Below are positions 49,301-62,100 of a stretch of 64,000 bases of DNA, piece by piece. The notes under the pieces were generated by a model, which had not been told where the DNA came from, ran no database searches, and saw only the letters and a program-made list of their open reading frames with translations. The DNA is from Eudorina sp. 2006-703-Eu-15 (lineage: Eukaryota > Chlorophyta > Chlorophyceae > Chlamydomonadales > Volvocaceae), in the NCBI GenBank assembly GCA_003117195.1, contig BDSI01000029.1, positions 1 through 64,000 of the forward strand, read 5' to 3'. A program made the translations under genes and the position numbers. Each line of letters opens with the position of its first letter. The first letter of the stretch is position 1.

Positions 49301-50810
49301 TGAGGTGATGATCAGCGATTGGTACAATAGGCTTGTGCTTGAACGCAACTCTTGCCCCTGTCGTTCGAGCGTGCGCCATACCTTCCCCCCGACTCCTGTC
49401 ATTTCCTTTTCATCCTTTCATTCCCCCCTTCCTCGCACGCAGGTACGGCACCACCGTCACGTGGCGGAGCGACGACATCCCCGGCCTCTCCAGCCTCAAG
49501 GCCGCCGAGAACGCTGCCGGCGTGTTCACGCTCACCATCCCCTCGGCCATCCTTCCGACCACCCTGGCCAACACGACCATCGTCGCCACCATGACCCGCG
49601 GTGGCGCCGACGGCGAGGCGACCGTCACCGTGGATCTCAACGCGCCGCCGGATTGCACGCTCAGCGCCACCGACGCCTCCAAGTGCTTCAAGGTCGACAT
49701 CACGGTGGACAAGTTCCCCAAGGCCGTGGCGACGATCTCCGCCACGGGATGGAGCGACTTCAACGACGGCCTGAACCTGGTGTACGAGTTCGGCAACATG
49801 GAGGGCAGCAACACCAACATGCAGCAGTCGGGCAGCACACCCAGCGCCGTGGTGCTGGGCCTGAAGCCGGGCCGCCGTACGCTGTACGGCTGTGTCTCGG
49901 ACAGCGACGGCGCGCAGGTGTGCAAGACGGTGACGATTGAGATCAAGCCCCCCGACGCCAATTTCAACTCGGACGACATCATCGGCGGCATCAACACCAC
50001 TCTGCTGATCAGCGTAAGCGGCGCAGTGGGGCTGTGGGGGCCGGCTGGGTTGGGCCCATCGATGTCTTGCGCGCGTGTGGATCGGGGACCACTGGCATAT
50101 CTCTCCAGCACCTCTCACCCCATGTGCCCCGTGCTGACGGACGGACGATCGACTGACGGACTGGCTAGCTGCATCCACAGCTGGATGGTTCGCTTGCTTT
50201 TGAGGTGCTATCACCGCTATCTGTCCGTCTGACATGGATGGATGGATGGATGGATGGATGGATGCGCGACAACGGCCAAGGAAAACGCACGTCTGCCTTC
50301 TGCGCCAACCCCGACCCCGACCCCGACCCCGACCGACCCGCAGAAAAACGACAAGACCGCGCTCCTTCAGGGCGCCAACCAGGCCTCCATGTCGTACTCG
50401 TATAAGGGCGGCGGTAACGGCCGCCGCCGCGGCCGCTCGCTGCTCGCGATCGACTACACGGTGTCCAACCAGACCGTGGGGCTGGTGTACGGCGTCATGA
50501 ACGCGACCAACCTGGCAGATACGTCGCAGGTATGCACGGTGTGCTAGGGGAGGGGCGGGAAAGGGGCGGGGGCGCGCGCGCGGGGGGTTGGACGAGGTGC
50601 TATCCGCCTTTTTAGGTGTACGGCCGGAGGAGCCCGGGTGCGTGTGAAGGGGGGAATCGAGGTGCAGCCACCAGCCCCAACCCCTGCTCATAACGATCTC
50701 GGTCATCTTAAGTGGGGTCAATCGCAGCGGTGGAGCTGTCGGTGTCTGCGGCTGTGCCATCCGCACTGAGCTCTGGCTGGCTGCACACTCGCCGTTCATT
50801 CACGGGTCGG

Positions 50811-50859
<49 letters not shown>

Positions 50860-53231
50860 GGTGGTGGTGGTGGTGTGCTGCAGGCGGTTTCGGCGCTGTC
50901 GAACATCATGAACCTGGCCAACAGCGCCAACGGTCAGCTGACGGAGGAGGCGACCAACGTGGTGCTCAACGCGGTGGACAACATCACGACCGCCCTGGCG
51001 GCCGCGGGCAGTGCAAGCGCCGTGTCCACATCCTCGGCCTCGCAGGTGCGTTTGCGTTTTTCGCGAGTCTATCTGGATGTGTGCCGAGCCGACCCGACCC
51101 ATGGATCACCATGTCTACCAGTAAAACTGTATGTGTGTGTATGTGTGTGTATGTGTGTGTGTAGTATTACATGTGTTCGTCGACGCAGGCAGAGAAGGGG
51201 TGTGTGCGTTAAGCGAGAAGCCCGCCCGAAAGGCGTGCGTGTGTATCTGTATACATGTGTGTATGTATGTACGTATATATGTTTATATATGTATGTATAC
51301 GGCATGTATGTACACATTTATATGTATACGGCATGTATGTACACATTTATATGTATACGGTATATGTATATATACATCTATGTATGTGTATATATGTATG
51401 TGTATATTTATGTTTGTATGTACATATGTATGTGTCACGTGACGGTGTCCGCAGATGGAATCACGTCAACGAACGCCTCGCGTGAACTGCCCCCTCCCGC
51501 CGCCGCCCGCCGCAGGTCTGCGCCATCCTGGCCTCCTCAGTGCCCACCGCCCTCACCCAGTCCGCCACCCGCGCCTGGCTGTCCAAGGTCCTCGCCTCCA
51601 CCTCCAGGATCACCGCCGGCCTGGGCCGCTCGGCCACCCCCGGAACCTTCCTGTACGCGGGCACGAACGGCATCTACGTCGGCGCCGCCGCCGTGCAGGT
51701 CGCGGGCGGCAACTACGCCACCGCCTCGCTCCGCGCGGGTGCCACCGCCGGCAGCTCCGCCTCGTCGGCCGGCCGTCGCAGCACCCTCGAGTTGGTCCTG
51801 GCGGACATGGAGCAGGAGGCCAAGCGCCGCGAGCTGCAGCAGCTGCTGGTGGGTGAGCCGCGGCTGATCGCGACCGACGACCCGACCGCCGACGGGGGAC
51901 CCTTCGGCCGGCCGCTCTACATGCTGGACGTGCCGCAGCAGACCCGGAACAGCCTCCGCCGGATGGACGGCCTCGGCCAGGAGGCCCCCCTGAAGCACAA
52001 CACCCTGTCCGCGACGTCCGCCTCCGCATCCTCCGCATCCTCCTCGTCCGCGTCCTCCTCGTCGTCGTCCTCCGCGCGTCGGCAGCTGCAGTCGACGAGT
52101 GTGGACGCGCAGGCGTCGCTGACGATTTCGGGCTCGGGGGCCAGCGGCGCGAGCGCCTTCAGTCTGGGCGTGTCGCAGGTGGTGGGGGCCACCGCAGCGC
52201 CCGTGGTCACGGCCGCGGTGGGCTCATCGGCTCTGGGGTCAAACGTGGTGGTGAGCGGCATGGTGGATGTCACTTGGGCGGCCATCGCCACCTCCACGGC
52301 CACGCCACCCTCCCTGGACGGCACCAACAGCTTCATCACGCTCAAGGTACCCACCACGAGCGCGCTGGTCGCCACCAAGCTCCACCAGTGCATGCTGTAC
52401 GACAGTACGGCAGGTACCCTGTCGGGCAACATCGCGGGCACGTACGACGCGTCCACGGGGCTCGTCACGTGCGTCATCATGCAGGCGGGTACCTACGTCG
52501 TCGTCGACGTGATTCCACCGCCGCCGCCGCTGCCGCCAAGCCCGCCGCCGCCCGGCTCCAGCGGCGGCGGTGGCGGCGGAGGTGGCGGAGGCGGCGGCGG
52601 AGGCGGAGGAGGTGGAGGTGGCAGCGGCGTGGGCATGCCTGTGGCGCCGCCGCCGCCGCCGCCGGGCAACCGCCCGCAAGACGCCGTTGCGTCCACACCG
52701 CCAGTCGACAAGGCCAGCGGCAAGACGTCTAACGCCGGCGCCATTGCCGGCGCCATCATCGGCGCCCTCGTAGGCGTCGCCGTAATCGTCCTGGTTGTCG
52801 TACTCATCGTCAAGCGGCGCCGGCAGCGGCAGCAGATTGCGGGCGTCTCGGGCCCCTCGGCCGCCGCCGTCCCGGCCTCGCGCTCGGCCGGCGGTGACAC
52901 CGAGGTGGCGGAGATGGAGGTGGTTTCGGTGCCGCCGGGCGGGATCCCGCCGGCCTCGGTCGGTGCGGGTGCCGCTGTGGCTCCTGTGGCCATGGCGCCG
53001 ACACCCCGGCGGCAGGTGTCGGGCGCGGAGCTGATCAACGGCAGCGGCGATGACGCCAAGCGCGACGACGGCACGGGCGGCGACCAACCGCCCCCCGCTG
53101 AGGCTTACTCCCAAGACTTCAGGTTGCCACACACACCCCGTAACAACTCTGGGAATCTCAATCCGGAGAGGTCGCGGCCGCCGTCCGCGGCGGCGGCGGC
53201 GCAGCAGCAGCAGCAGCAACAGCAGCAATAA
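43303..53231 (+). CDS. Secreted-stalk single-pass membrane protein with REJ/PKD-like domains
   Basis: Exons 43303-43441, 44375-46104, 46564-46650, 47040-47550, 47985-48140, 48393-48576, 48881-49192, 49443-50013, 50344-50529, 50884-51045, 51516-53231: 5754 nt, 1917 residues, all phases fit. Signal peptide in exon 1 (LRRCALVVAACYLVMCLGPV AGA); in-frame ATGs at 43237, 43303, 43315 and 43318 are possible starts. Residues about 47-295: Pro-rich stalk with tandem FGAPVGGPLPPP-type repeats. About 295-820: Cys-rich. About 820-1290: PKD/REJ-like (NATASYDPDTTPDLQSLTFK, APPDCTLS). Gly/Pro-rich stretch at about 1690-1740, membrane helix at about 1753-1776 (AIIGALVGVAVIVLVVVLIV then KRRRQRQQ), cytosolic tail ending in polyGln. 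REJ domains occur in polycystin-like and egg-jelly receptors; here no channel follows, so a cell-wall or gamete-surface receptor role is an inference. Confidence 0.85.
44628..44880 (+). repeat. In-frame tandem repeat of the Pro-rich stalk
   Basis: About seven imperfect units of 33-39 nt (GGCACACCAGTCGGCGGACC then Pro codons) encode (F/V)G(T/A/S)PVG(G/R)P with short Pro runs. It lies in exon 2 of the REJ-like gene; unit number is expected to vary between strains. Confidence 0.85.
50816..50879. repeat. (TTG)n(GTG)n trinucleotide array
   Basis: About 9 TTG followed by about 10 GTG units immediately before the 3' splice site (50881-50883) of exon 10 of the REJ-like gene; replaces the usual pyrimidine tract. 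Confidence 0.9.
51201..51230 (+). repeat. Dispersed intron motif R3
   Basis: TGTGTGCGTTAAGCGAGAAG then CCCGCCCGAA, in intron 10 of the REJ-like gene. It is followed by a TGTATG/TATA-rich low-complexity tract (51241-51440). Confidence 0.5.
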
Positions 53232-53830
53232 CCAGCATTAGGCGCGCTGCGACTCTGCATCGCAGCACCCTCTGGCAGCACACCGGTGCCGCCGCCGCCC
53301 GATTTCCCGCTGACCAATCAAGGCACGGACAGCGCCGCCGACCCCGCCCGGCAGCCAGCGACGGCCTCGCTGTATGTCCTGACGGCGGCGGTCCTGGGTG
53401 GAGTGGGTGACAGCCCTGGTGTGGTGTGCCCACACGGATCGACACACGGACGGCCAACCACCGACCCGGCCCGGCAGCGACCAGGTCCTCCAGGTCGCGG
53501 GCGAGGGCGGGGTCTGGGCGGGGTGCGCATCCGGGTGGGGCTGCTGGTGTGCGCGAGCCGGCCGCTGGGAGCTGAGGTCGTCCTCTCGTGGCGGCGGTCC
53601 GGGGAAGTGCCGGGCTGGCTGCTGGTTTGCATTCGTTCCAGGAGGAGAGGGGTCGGCGTCGGCGGGGCGAGACCCGCTGCGGAGGGCGCGCAGATAGAGC
53701 TTACCGTCGCGTCGTCGTACACAGTAGTCGGCACGCAATGACGACATGAGAGCGTGCATCTGGCCTGCCTGCATCTGGCATGTTACAACTGCAAGCAACT
53801 GCTCTCGGCTTGGTGCGATTTGGGTTTGGG

Positions 53831-53868
<38 letters not shown>

Positions 53869-55500
53869 ATGGTGAGCCCACCCATAACCGCCGGGTTGTG
53901 TGTATGTGTGTGTGTTTGTGTGTGTGTATATCTCGTAGTGTTGCCGATCTAGATGAGCGGGTCGTCCACGGCGCAGTTATGCAGTCATCATCGTGTGGTG
54001 TTTCGCTTGATTTCTGCTTGCCGGGGACGTCTGGATGCGGATGCGCGCTCGCGTCGCATCGCCCATCCCCTTTCCCTCCTAGGCTCCTTCATTTCGCCTG
54101 CTGGCCGGAGTTGACCACCGGGTTTGGTGGAGCGGACGGAAGGGCGACGGGCTGTATTTTCCAAGTTGCTGAACACATGGCTTATTTCTGGCCCGTCGCG
54201 GAGCGAGCAAAGCGGTGATCCTGCTGGCTGGCTGGCTTTGCGCTCAACGGTTGCGGTTGTGATTGCTGTTGGGGTTGAAGGCCACGCCCTGTTGACGGCG
54301 GCCGCGAACTGGCGGCTGCGGGTGGATGCGCGGCTGTGGATAGATGGGGGGCTACAGCCCCCGTTGGGCGCTAGCTGCAAGCAGTGCAGGTGGGTCGCTG
54401 GCATGCATGCGCAGGTTTTGGCTGCTACTGCCGCGGATGAATGCCCCAGCGGGTTTTAGCTGGGGTTTTTGAGAAACGAAAAGCGGTCCCGATGGCGACT
54501 CAATACCAACGAGCGCCGGCCCTGCCGGGTAAGCGAGTTGATGCCGCCGCATCAGGGTAGGTAACCGCCGCGTTGGGGACCTTATTCCGGGCTGTGTTGT
54601 TCACAGGGGAGCCTTATTGGTGCAGGGCTCTAGATCAGGGCTCGGATGAGGAGCTGCCGCGCTCCAGGTGAACTGAAGAAGCAAGCAGTTGGTCCGTCCA
54701 CGGAGGGGTTCGTCTGGGGCCATGGCCTTTTGGGAGGGACGGAATAATAGAAATAAAGTAGACATGGCGTGACTGCGTGGGGCCGCATGTCTGCGGACTC
54801 CTCCTTCGGCGTCTCGCTGCCGATGCAGGCGTCGCCGCGGAGGGTTCGCCGGTGGCTGCTGACGGTGCAGTGCAGGGTTTGCAACTTTGCGTGCTTTGCG
54901 TACGTTGACACGACGACACACGGTGCAGCTGAGTAGAAGATGATCATGATGATGATGATGATAGTGGTGATGGTGATGATGACGCGGCTTGGGCCGCCAG
55001 GTGCGGTGACGTTCGTGTGAGCACGCAGCTGTATGTATGGTTGTGTGTGTGGTGAACGTCTGGATGACAGGCCTCACGATTGGCGAATATCTATGACGGC
55101 GTGCGGGTGCGGGTTTGGGATGTACTGACGGTTGGACCGCTAAGCATGCGCGACCGGGGCCTTCGTTGTTGCTCTGCCACTCACTGTTGTGGTGGTGGTG
55201 GTGGTGGTGGTGGTGGTGGCGGTGGCGGAGGCCCGCCAGACGTTGGCCTGGCGACTCGCTGTGGGTGTGACCCCCGCACGTGACATACGACGATCTGATG
55301 ACCGTTATTTGTCGTACGTACAATTGCATGCATGGGACGAGACATGTCCGTCCCGCCATGCCTGTTCCTCTCCCGTTCCGCCACGCCGCCTACCTGCACT
55401 ACACCACCCTGCCGACCACCGGTCGCGGTGAGACTCTCTCTCTCTCGCTCTCTCTCTCTACATATATCAAGGCAGAGGCAGCACAAGACTTTGGGAACAC
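53232..55500. other. 3' UTR of the REJ-like gene and unassigned DNA
   Basis: A TGTAA word at 53862-53866, 631 nt after the stop, within a GT tract, is a candidate polyadenylation signal. The plus frame 53286-53741 stays open but has no domain and probably lies in the 3' UTR. A hairpin CCCCAGC/GCTGGGG followed by T5 is at 54444-54470. TGA/ATG and GGT trinucleotide arrays occur at about 54940-54980 and 55190-55230. No confident gene. Confidence 0.35.
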
Positions 55501-56116
55501 TTAAGGGCACCGGACGTTTCCTCGGGTCGCGCCCCTGTGGTGGGCCGCTGCGGGGATTCGCTGGTGAGCAGCCTAGGGGCTGAATGCCGTGGTGTGCATG
55601 GCTGTTGCGGCGAACCGGAATAACGTGCGACGCGTGGATGGCTGGCTGCGGATGTGTGTGTGGAGAGAGGGTGTTATGTGTGTGTGTGTGTGCGTGCGCG
55701 CATGTGCCGTACTACTGCCGACGACGACGATCGTAGCACCTCCCTCACTAATGTGCGAGCGAGGCCGCCGTGTGCCGCGCGGCACACGCACCTGGTTGCG
55801 CACGGCGGCGCCCGCAGTGGTGAGGTGTGAACCCATCACCCTTCGCTCATCGTCACCATCATCATTATCGTCATCATCCTCATCCTGCTGTGTGCCCGCT
55901 GCCCGGTGATATTCTCGGTCCCACGGGTCAGAGCCCGTGCGCGTGCGGTACGGTTCCCGGTCTGTTTGCGACAGGATCCCGTCGTCTTGCGTCTTGGTCG
56001 TGTGGTTGAAGTGGGTTGTGGCATGTGTATGTGTATGTGTGTATGTATGTATGTGCATGTCTGCATGCGTGCGTTGTATTGGACGAGCACAGGAAGGAGG
56101 GGTTCACGTGGGGACG
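55501..56116. other. Unassigned; possible acidic minus-strand exon
   Basis: On the minus strand about 55990-55760 reads SQTDREPYRTRTGSDPWDRE and QQDEDDDDNDDGDDERR, an acidic segment that may be part of an exon, but it rests on a GAT/ATC repeat. The plus strand carries GT-rich tracts. No gene model could be made. Confidence 0.25.
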
Positions 56117-56404
56117 ATGGCGACGCCCGCATTCATGTGTTTCGAGGGGGGAGGTGCTCAGCGCAGCGTCGCCGCGCTGGTGTCGTGCCCAGGCACCGTA
56201 CGACATGTCTTTGTACGACATGTTGCGAGTCGGGGCCGCGTGTCCTCTGCGCGCCTGCATTTTGACATCCTCATGGACCGTCGCGGTGGCTTAATAGGTG
56301 TTCCTGCCACGACTCGATTGTTATTATCGGCCGTAGCGACGTTGACCGCGCTATCCATACATGGACCGGCAACAGGGTACGGCATTTCCGTACTAGTTTC
56401 GTAG
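56117..56404 (+). CDS. Hypothetical 95-residue ORF
   Basis: ATG 56117 to TAG 56402-56404 (MATPAFMCFEGGGAQRSVAA ... GYGISVLVS). Composition is balanced with one hydrophobic stretch near the end (LLLSAVATLTAL). No family recognised, no splice or promoter evidence. Confidence 0.2.
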   Translation: MATPAFMCFEGGGAQRSVAALVSCPGTVRHVFVRHVASRGRVSSARLHFDILMDRRGGLIGVPATTRLLLSAVATLTALSIHGPATGYGISVLVS

Positions 56405-56412
56405 TATATAAA
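56405..56412 (+). promoter_or_regulatory. TATA-box-like sequence
   Basis: TATATAAA in otherwise GC-rich DNA. Downstream, the first small frame of interest starts at ATG 56632 (MMAPFRRNTNTGGWAERPPP, 36 codons). The link is speculative. Confidence 0.25.
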
Positions 56413-58470
56413 TCCTTTTGCGCGCCCGCTCACCTCTGCGCGCGCCCTCCGTTCATGTGTTGACGGGCGCCGGCGTTGCGCGAAAACGTGCTGGCGTCAG
56501 ACGTCTTGACTGCTGTGCCACGCCGCCTCACACACTCGCTGCCTCCAGCTGTACGTGCTGCGATGCGCAATCCGTGCCATCATTTCCGTCCGCAGCCTCG
56601 CAGGCTTAGTCTCCGCCGTGATTCCTTGGAATGATGGCTCCATTCCGACGCAACACAAACACAGGGGGCTGGGCTGAGCGCCCTCCCCCCACGCGCGCAT
56701 CCATCCGGCAGCAGGAGGTCCCCCTATACGTTATGATTTAAGCAGCCTGCCTCCCGCTCCAGTACCCCGGCCGCTGCGTAAGCGTGCCGAAGGAGGTTTG
56801 TGGTGGGTGCGCAGCTCGACGAGGGAGCAGGTTGGGGCGTAATTGGGGTGTGCCGGAGATGGATGGGTTGGGGGGGATGGAGAGATGCCTGCGGGCGGGC
56901 TCTGGCCGGGTGGCGCCACCAGGCCCTTCCCTAGACATACACTTGGAAGCTGCGTACGTCATGGGCCCTATGAGCAGCTGCGCGCAGCGGCCTGCTGAGA
57001 GGGAGGGAGGGAGGTGTCGGTTGGCATATGGCGAGAGGTGTGGTCGGCACGCACGCCGCCGCCGCTGCACTGGGCCGCGCAGTGCAGGTGGGCGAGTGCA
57101 TGCGGGTGCGCAGGACGGATGTGCAATAAACGGAGGCAGCCCTTCGAAGGGCGCCGCGTGCGGCGGTTGCGACCCGGGAGCCCGGAAGAGCGGGCGCCTG
57201 TCCCCTGATCGATGCGGAAGGCTCCCCTCCCCGGTGGCGGGTGGCGGGTGGGCGGTTCCGGACGAGGACAGCGAGCGCAGGCGGCCGGCAGTGGTGCGGA
57301 GGCAGTGGTGCAGCGGGGCGCCTGCGGCGGACTTTGAAGGGCACTGGGGAGGTGCGTTGCCGCGGCGCCGCGCGCGCGCGCGCGCCCGCTCAAATTGCGG
57401 GACAGCCCCCCCTGCGGTCCGACTGGCGTATGTGCCAGGTTGGGGTCGATCTGTGGGCGCACATCGGCGCCGGGGGATTACATATCGTTACAAGGCGCTG
57501 TGGGGGAGGCAAGGCAGCTTGCTGGGGCCCCCTCATCCGCATGGTTGCAAAAGTTGTGCATAGTTGCTGTGTATAGCCAAGGCGGAGGATTGGAGGCGAT
57601 CAAGATGACTGTTGACATTATTTGTACTCCGCGTTAATTTGCGCACGCTGCCATCACCCCCGGCCCTCCCACATGCGCTTGACCGCTTCGGCGCCAGACG
57701 GCCTTCGCCTCGCGCATGTGCCTACAGCCCTTTCCCGGGTGATTCGTTTGGCGGAATCGATGGGGGGTAAGGGGGTTGCGCGTGAGCACTCGGAGGTGTG
57801 GGTGTGGGTGTGCCGCGACGCGTGTCATGGCACGGACAGAATCCGCACCGCTTCAAACTCGACAGGCCCGAGCGACTCGCTCGTCGCATGTTCATCCAAT
57901 TGCGCTGTTCCACCCCGCACGCTGTCGACTGAGGTGTGTCGGCAGCAGGGGTAGAGCCAGCACCCTCCACGCGGCGTCCTTGCCTGGCCGAGGAACCCGT
58001 CGTGGCCAGCTTCGAGCGGTGTTAGTGAAAAGATGTATTACATAGGATGTGCGCGCGCGGGGGGGGGGGGGAGGGTGCCGGCCTCTGATTTTTCCGTTTC
58101 GCTGCCTGACCTCCAACAGCGGCCCTGGGCACGCGTGCGTCGATGCGACGTCCTGGGCGTCGTCATGGCGCGCGGCTCGGGGCCCCTGACGCACGCGACC
58201 TGATGGGGCCCGCCCCAAGCAAACCCTCATTGATGATTCTTCGAAGGACTGGTCAAGGTAGTGCCGCATGTCGTTCTTGTTCAAGCATGGGCGTCGGGCG
58301 TTAAACCGTTGATGCCTGCAGTGTGGGGCCGCTGTGGTCGCTTGCTGCATTTGTGCATCGGTGTACGAACATAAATGTGTAAGTAGCACGGCTTGCACAG
58401 ATGGATGGATGGATGGATGGATGGATGCAGGTCACACCCGTTCTGCAGTTTCCCCGCCGAGAACTGGCAG
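56413..58470. other. Unassigned GC-rich stretch
   Basis: Several 100-250-codon frames are open in Arg/Gly/Ala-rich translation, as expected by chance at this GC. No domain, convincing exon or RNA gene was recognised. A GGAT tetramer array lies at about 58400-58430. Confidence 0.3.
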
Positions 58471-58969
58471 CGCTCTCCTCCTCCCCGAGTTTCGCACCGC
58501 ACCGCTCTGCCTGAGACTGGCAGCGCTGTCCGCCCGGAGGTCCGGGGCCGCAGCGGAGGTCGCCAAGGCAGGCACGCAGGAGCTGATCGACCAGCCATTT
58601 CAGCCCTGCAGTAAGAAAGATAGTTGCTTGGAGACATTAAGAGACCAGGCGACGTCCCGACCGTCCCGACTTTCCTCGGGAAGGGCCCAGGCATCTGCGC
58701 AAAAGGGTCATGGAGGGACCTTGCCGTGCAGGTGCAGGTGCAGGTGCTGCGCTGGCAGGGCCCTCGCGCGAGGGTGCAGTGCACAGGAGTCTGGTGTCGG
58801 TGACAGCCGAGGAACGTGATTGGATTCCATTGTTGGATTCCTTTGCGCATACACATTTCACATACTGATACAACTATTCTCTATTGCCACAGAGAGCTCC
58901 GCACGGTCCTCTGTCAGCGGGCCAGGACGGCTGTACGATGGAGACGCGGCGAATAACTGCGTGGAATAA
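58471..58969 (+). CDS. Possible last two exons of an unknown gene
   Basis: Exon-like 58471-58610 (ALLLPEFRTAPLCLRLAALS, VAKAGTQELIDQPFQPC) ends at a strong donor GTAAGA. A pyrimidine-rich acceptor (CTATTCTCTATTGCCACAG) ends at 58892, and the next exon keeps the frame (SSARSSVSGPGRLYDGDAAN) to TAA 58967-58969. No homologous family is recognised and no upstream exon was found. An overlapping frame (58939-59084) is an alternative. Confidence 0.22.
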
Positions 58970-59166
58970 CTGGATCTTGAACATTACACCCGACATCATA
59001 CATGCACACATCTGTGCCCATTTGACTAGATTTCGATACGAGATGCACGGAAGCGCGAGGCACACTTACTTCAAAGGTCATTGACAGCCGCTCACTTCAG
59101 CAAGCGGATGGACCAGTAATTCTTGGCACAATGAACAATATCGATATATAGCTCCTTTTCATTTAA

Positions 59167-62100
59167 ATGTCAGCCTGGGTACCACCTGCGGGCATCTGGG
59201 CTGTTGGGCCCGAGGATGTCGTCGGTCTGGACGCGGCAGCGCGAGAGACCTTCGCGCCGCTCCTATCCAGCACCTCACCGCTCTTAAAAACACCTCCCCG
59301 GACCACTACAGACGCACACCCAGCAGCAACGCAGCACGCAACGGGCGCCTACGGCAATGCCGATAATCATCCTCCCGAGACGGAGCCACCACTCCAGCTA
59401 GGCTTCAACACCTCTTACGACCTGGTGTCGCTCCCAGCCGAGGCTCCCCGTGCTGGAGGCAGGGCTCACTTAACCGAAGCTGACGGCGGCGCAGCCTACG
59501 TCGTTGATGCTGTCGCCTTCGCCGGTGGGCCCGTCTGGTGCGCTGACTTTTGCCCACCCCCAAGGGACGTGCCTCCAGAGGCCTTCACAGCCGCTGCCGC
59601 CGCAGCGGCAGCGGCGCCTCCCACCGTTGCAGCGGCTGCCGCCGCGGCGCCCACGGCAGCGGGCGGCGGCTCGGACGGGGCCGCGGCCGCGGAGCCCGTG
59701 GAGTATGTGGCCCTCAGCACGCACCCACCGGGCTCAGGAACCAACCTGACGAACGTGATGGTCAAGGGCCCGGGCGCCGTACAGCTGTGGGTGCTGCCAC
59801 ACGGCGCGACGGCGCCGGCGTGTCCTGGGGTAAGTCTGCCCCCTACCCCCTTTCCCCTCCCCCCTTCCCCCCGAGGGGGATGGAGGAGGCCCGCCCGGGG
59901 GAGGGGGGTAATAGGAAATTGGTAGACAAATTTCTACTGCGCTGCTGGGGAGGTTGGTGGCGGCGCGCCGGACGGCATCCTCCTAACCGCGCCGCCCGCC
60001 TTGTGCACTCGCTATACATGGACCCCCGCGCGGTCCCGAGGCTTCCTCCGCCTACCATATTGTATGGGTGGTGGGTATGGGTGTTAGTCCTTGGCCACAC
60101 CAGCGGGGACGGCAGCAGGGCAGGCCATTGTCACGCGTGGGTCATGGGGCTGTTGCCATGCGGGTGCGTTCCTTCTTTTACGTCTTTCCTGCCAATGCTA
60201 CACCATTCCGCCGCCTTTCGAAACCCCCCGGGGCGTCTGATGTCACGGGGGACCCTCCCTGGTGCAGGGCCTCCCCCGCTGCGCCCTGCTACTCGCCCAC
60301 GACGGCCGGGTGGCTTGGGACGTCCGCTGGTGCCCAAGCCCCGGCGTCATATACGGCCGCCAGCCGCCCGCCGCCGCCGCCGCCGCCGCCCCTGCCCCGG
60401 CACCATCACCGCCGCCATCAGCGCAACCGGACCCCGGGGATCAGGGCGGCCAGGCGGTGGCAGCTGCGGCACCAGCGGCGGCGGCAGCCCGAGTGGAGGA
60501 GGGGGAGGAGGATGAGCGGCGCGGGAGCAGCCCGGCGGCGGCTGCGGCGGCCGCCGCTGCGGCGCCGCCGGCAGCCGGGCTGGCTGCGAGCCCCAGCCTT
60601 CCGGTCATCGGCTTGCTGGCTATGGTGTTAGGGGACGGCTCCGTGGTGGTGTCGGCGGTGCCTGACCCGGCCGCGCTGGGGCATATCCACGACGACGGCG
60701 GCGGAGGCGGAGGCGGCAGCGTTGGGGTGGAAGGCCCGGGGGGTTCCTGGCAGGGCGGGACCGCGGAAACTGTTGCAGTGACGGAGGACACAGGCCGCGG
60801 GGACGCGAGGAAGACGTTGGCCGAGGTGGATGGGGCGGCGGCGGAGGCGGGCGGGCGAGGCGACGTCGATGACGGACGGACGGCGATGGAGGGTATCGAG
60901 GGCCCGGCGGCAGCGGCTGCCGGCACCGTCGCCGGCACGGCGTCAGAACAGCGAGCGGCAAGCAAGGAGCCGGCGCAGCCGCCGCGGCCCGGCAAGTCTT
61001 CCGGACTACCGTGTCCGTTGGTACGGCTGGTACGGCCGGCGGTTGTGCTCCGAAGGGAGGCGGTGGGCGGCGCGCTGGCGAGCTGCTGCGACTGGCACAT
61101 GCCTGACCCACTTGTCGGGCCCCCGCAGCTGCTGGTCGGCTGCTGGGATGGCAGCGTGGCGCTGTGGCGGTTGCCGCGGGGGGGCGCCGCGGGGGCCGTG
61201 GAGCGGACGCAGGTGCGTGGCTGGCTGGCTGGCTGGCTGGTGTGCGGAGTGCACATCAGGAAGAGATACCCCCGTGCAAAGTAATCACTGACTGGCTTGG
61301 GCCATTCCCCCCCCCCCCCCACACACACACAGACAGACATCGCCTGTTCCGCTGGACATCGCTTAAGTTTCGCGGCTCGGTTTCTTTCTGCACGCAGACG
61401 TCAGTTTCGTTGTACACAATACGCACACAGCCATGGTGTCGGGTTTGAGTCGAGTCGGGCGACTCTCTTGTCTAAACACACACCGACATAACTGTCGGGC
61501 ACCGCCACACCCCCTTGCATGTCACGCACGCCGGCCTCGCCCGACTACGAACACATCACCGACATCAAGGGTCCAGGGGGGACAGAGTCCTTGCAAGCTC
61601 GTGGCAAATGGCACACGCGCACGCACGCCCAACACATTACGGGCCCGGCTCCAAACCCCAAGCGCCGCCATACACATACACATACAAACACTCTTACCTA
61701 AACACACATACACTGATTGCACACACATACACATTTGGTAGGTATATGGGTCTGGGCGGGTTGATCATTTTTAACACATGCACATACGGTATTTGCGCAC
61801 ATACATACCGGTTGGGGCCCGGGGGGCGGTATCTTCACGATACACACATAATCTACACATAATCCACACACATAGACACACGGCGTGCGGGTCTCTTCTC
61901 TAAACACACGACGTGCCGCAGATCCTACCCACCCGCGGCCCCCTTTGTCGATAAAAGCAGACAGCGAAACCGGCCTCTCCCCCCCTCTCTTCCCCCGCCC
62001 ACCCGCCAGCTGCTCTTCCACATCCCCGCCGACGTGCTGCCGCTGCGTCGGGTCATCAGCAACCCCATCTGGGACACCAACTTCATCGTTCCCACCAGCG

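Noticed and set aside
50234..50266. GGAT arrays (also 58400-58430) giving Met-Asp-Gly-Trp ORFs
   Set aside because: Simple tetranucleotide repeats in noncoding DNA, not start regions of genes.
53286..53741. 151-codon ORF after the REJ-like stop
   Set aside because: No domain on either strand; best read as 3' UTR.
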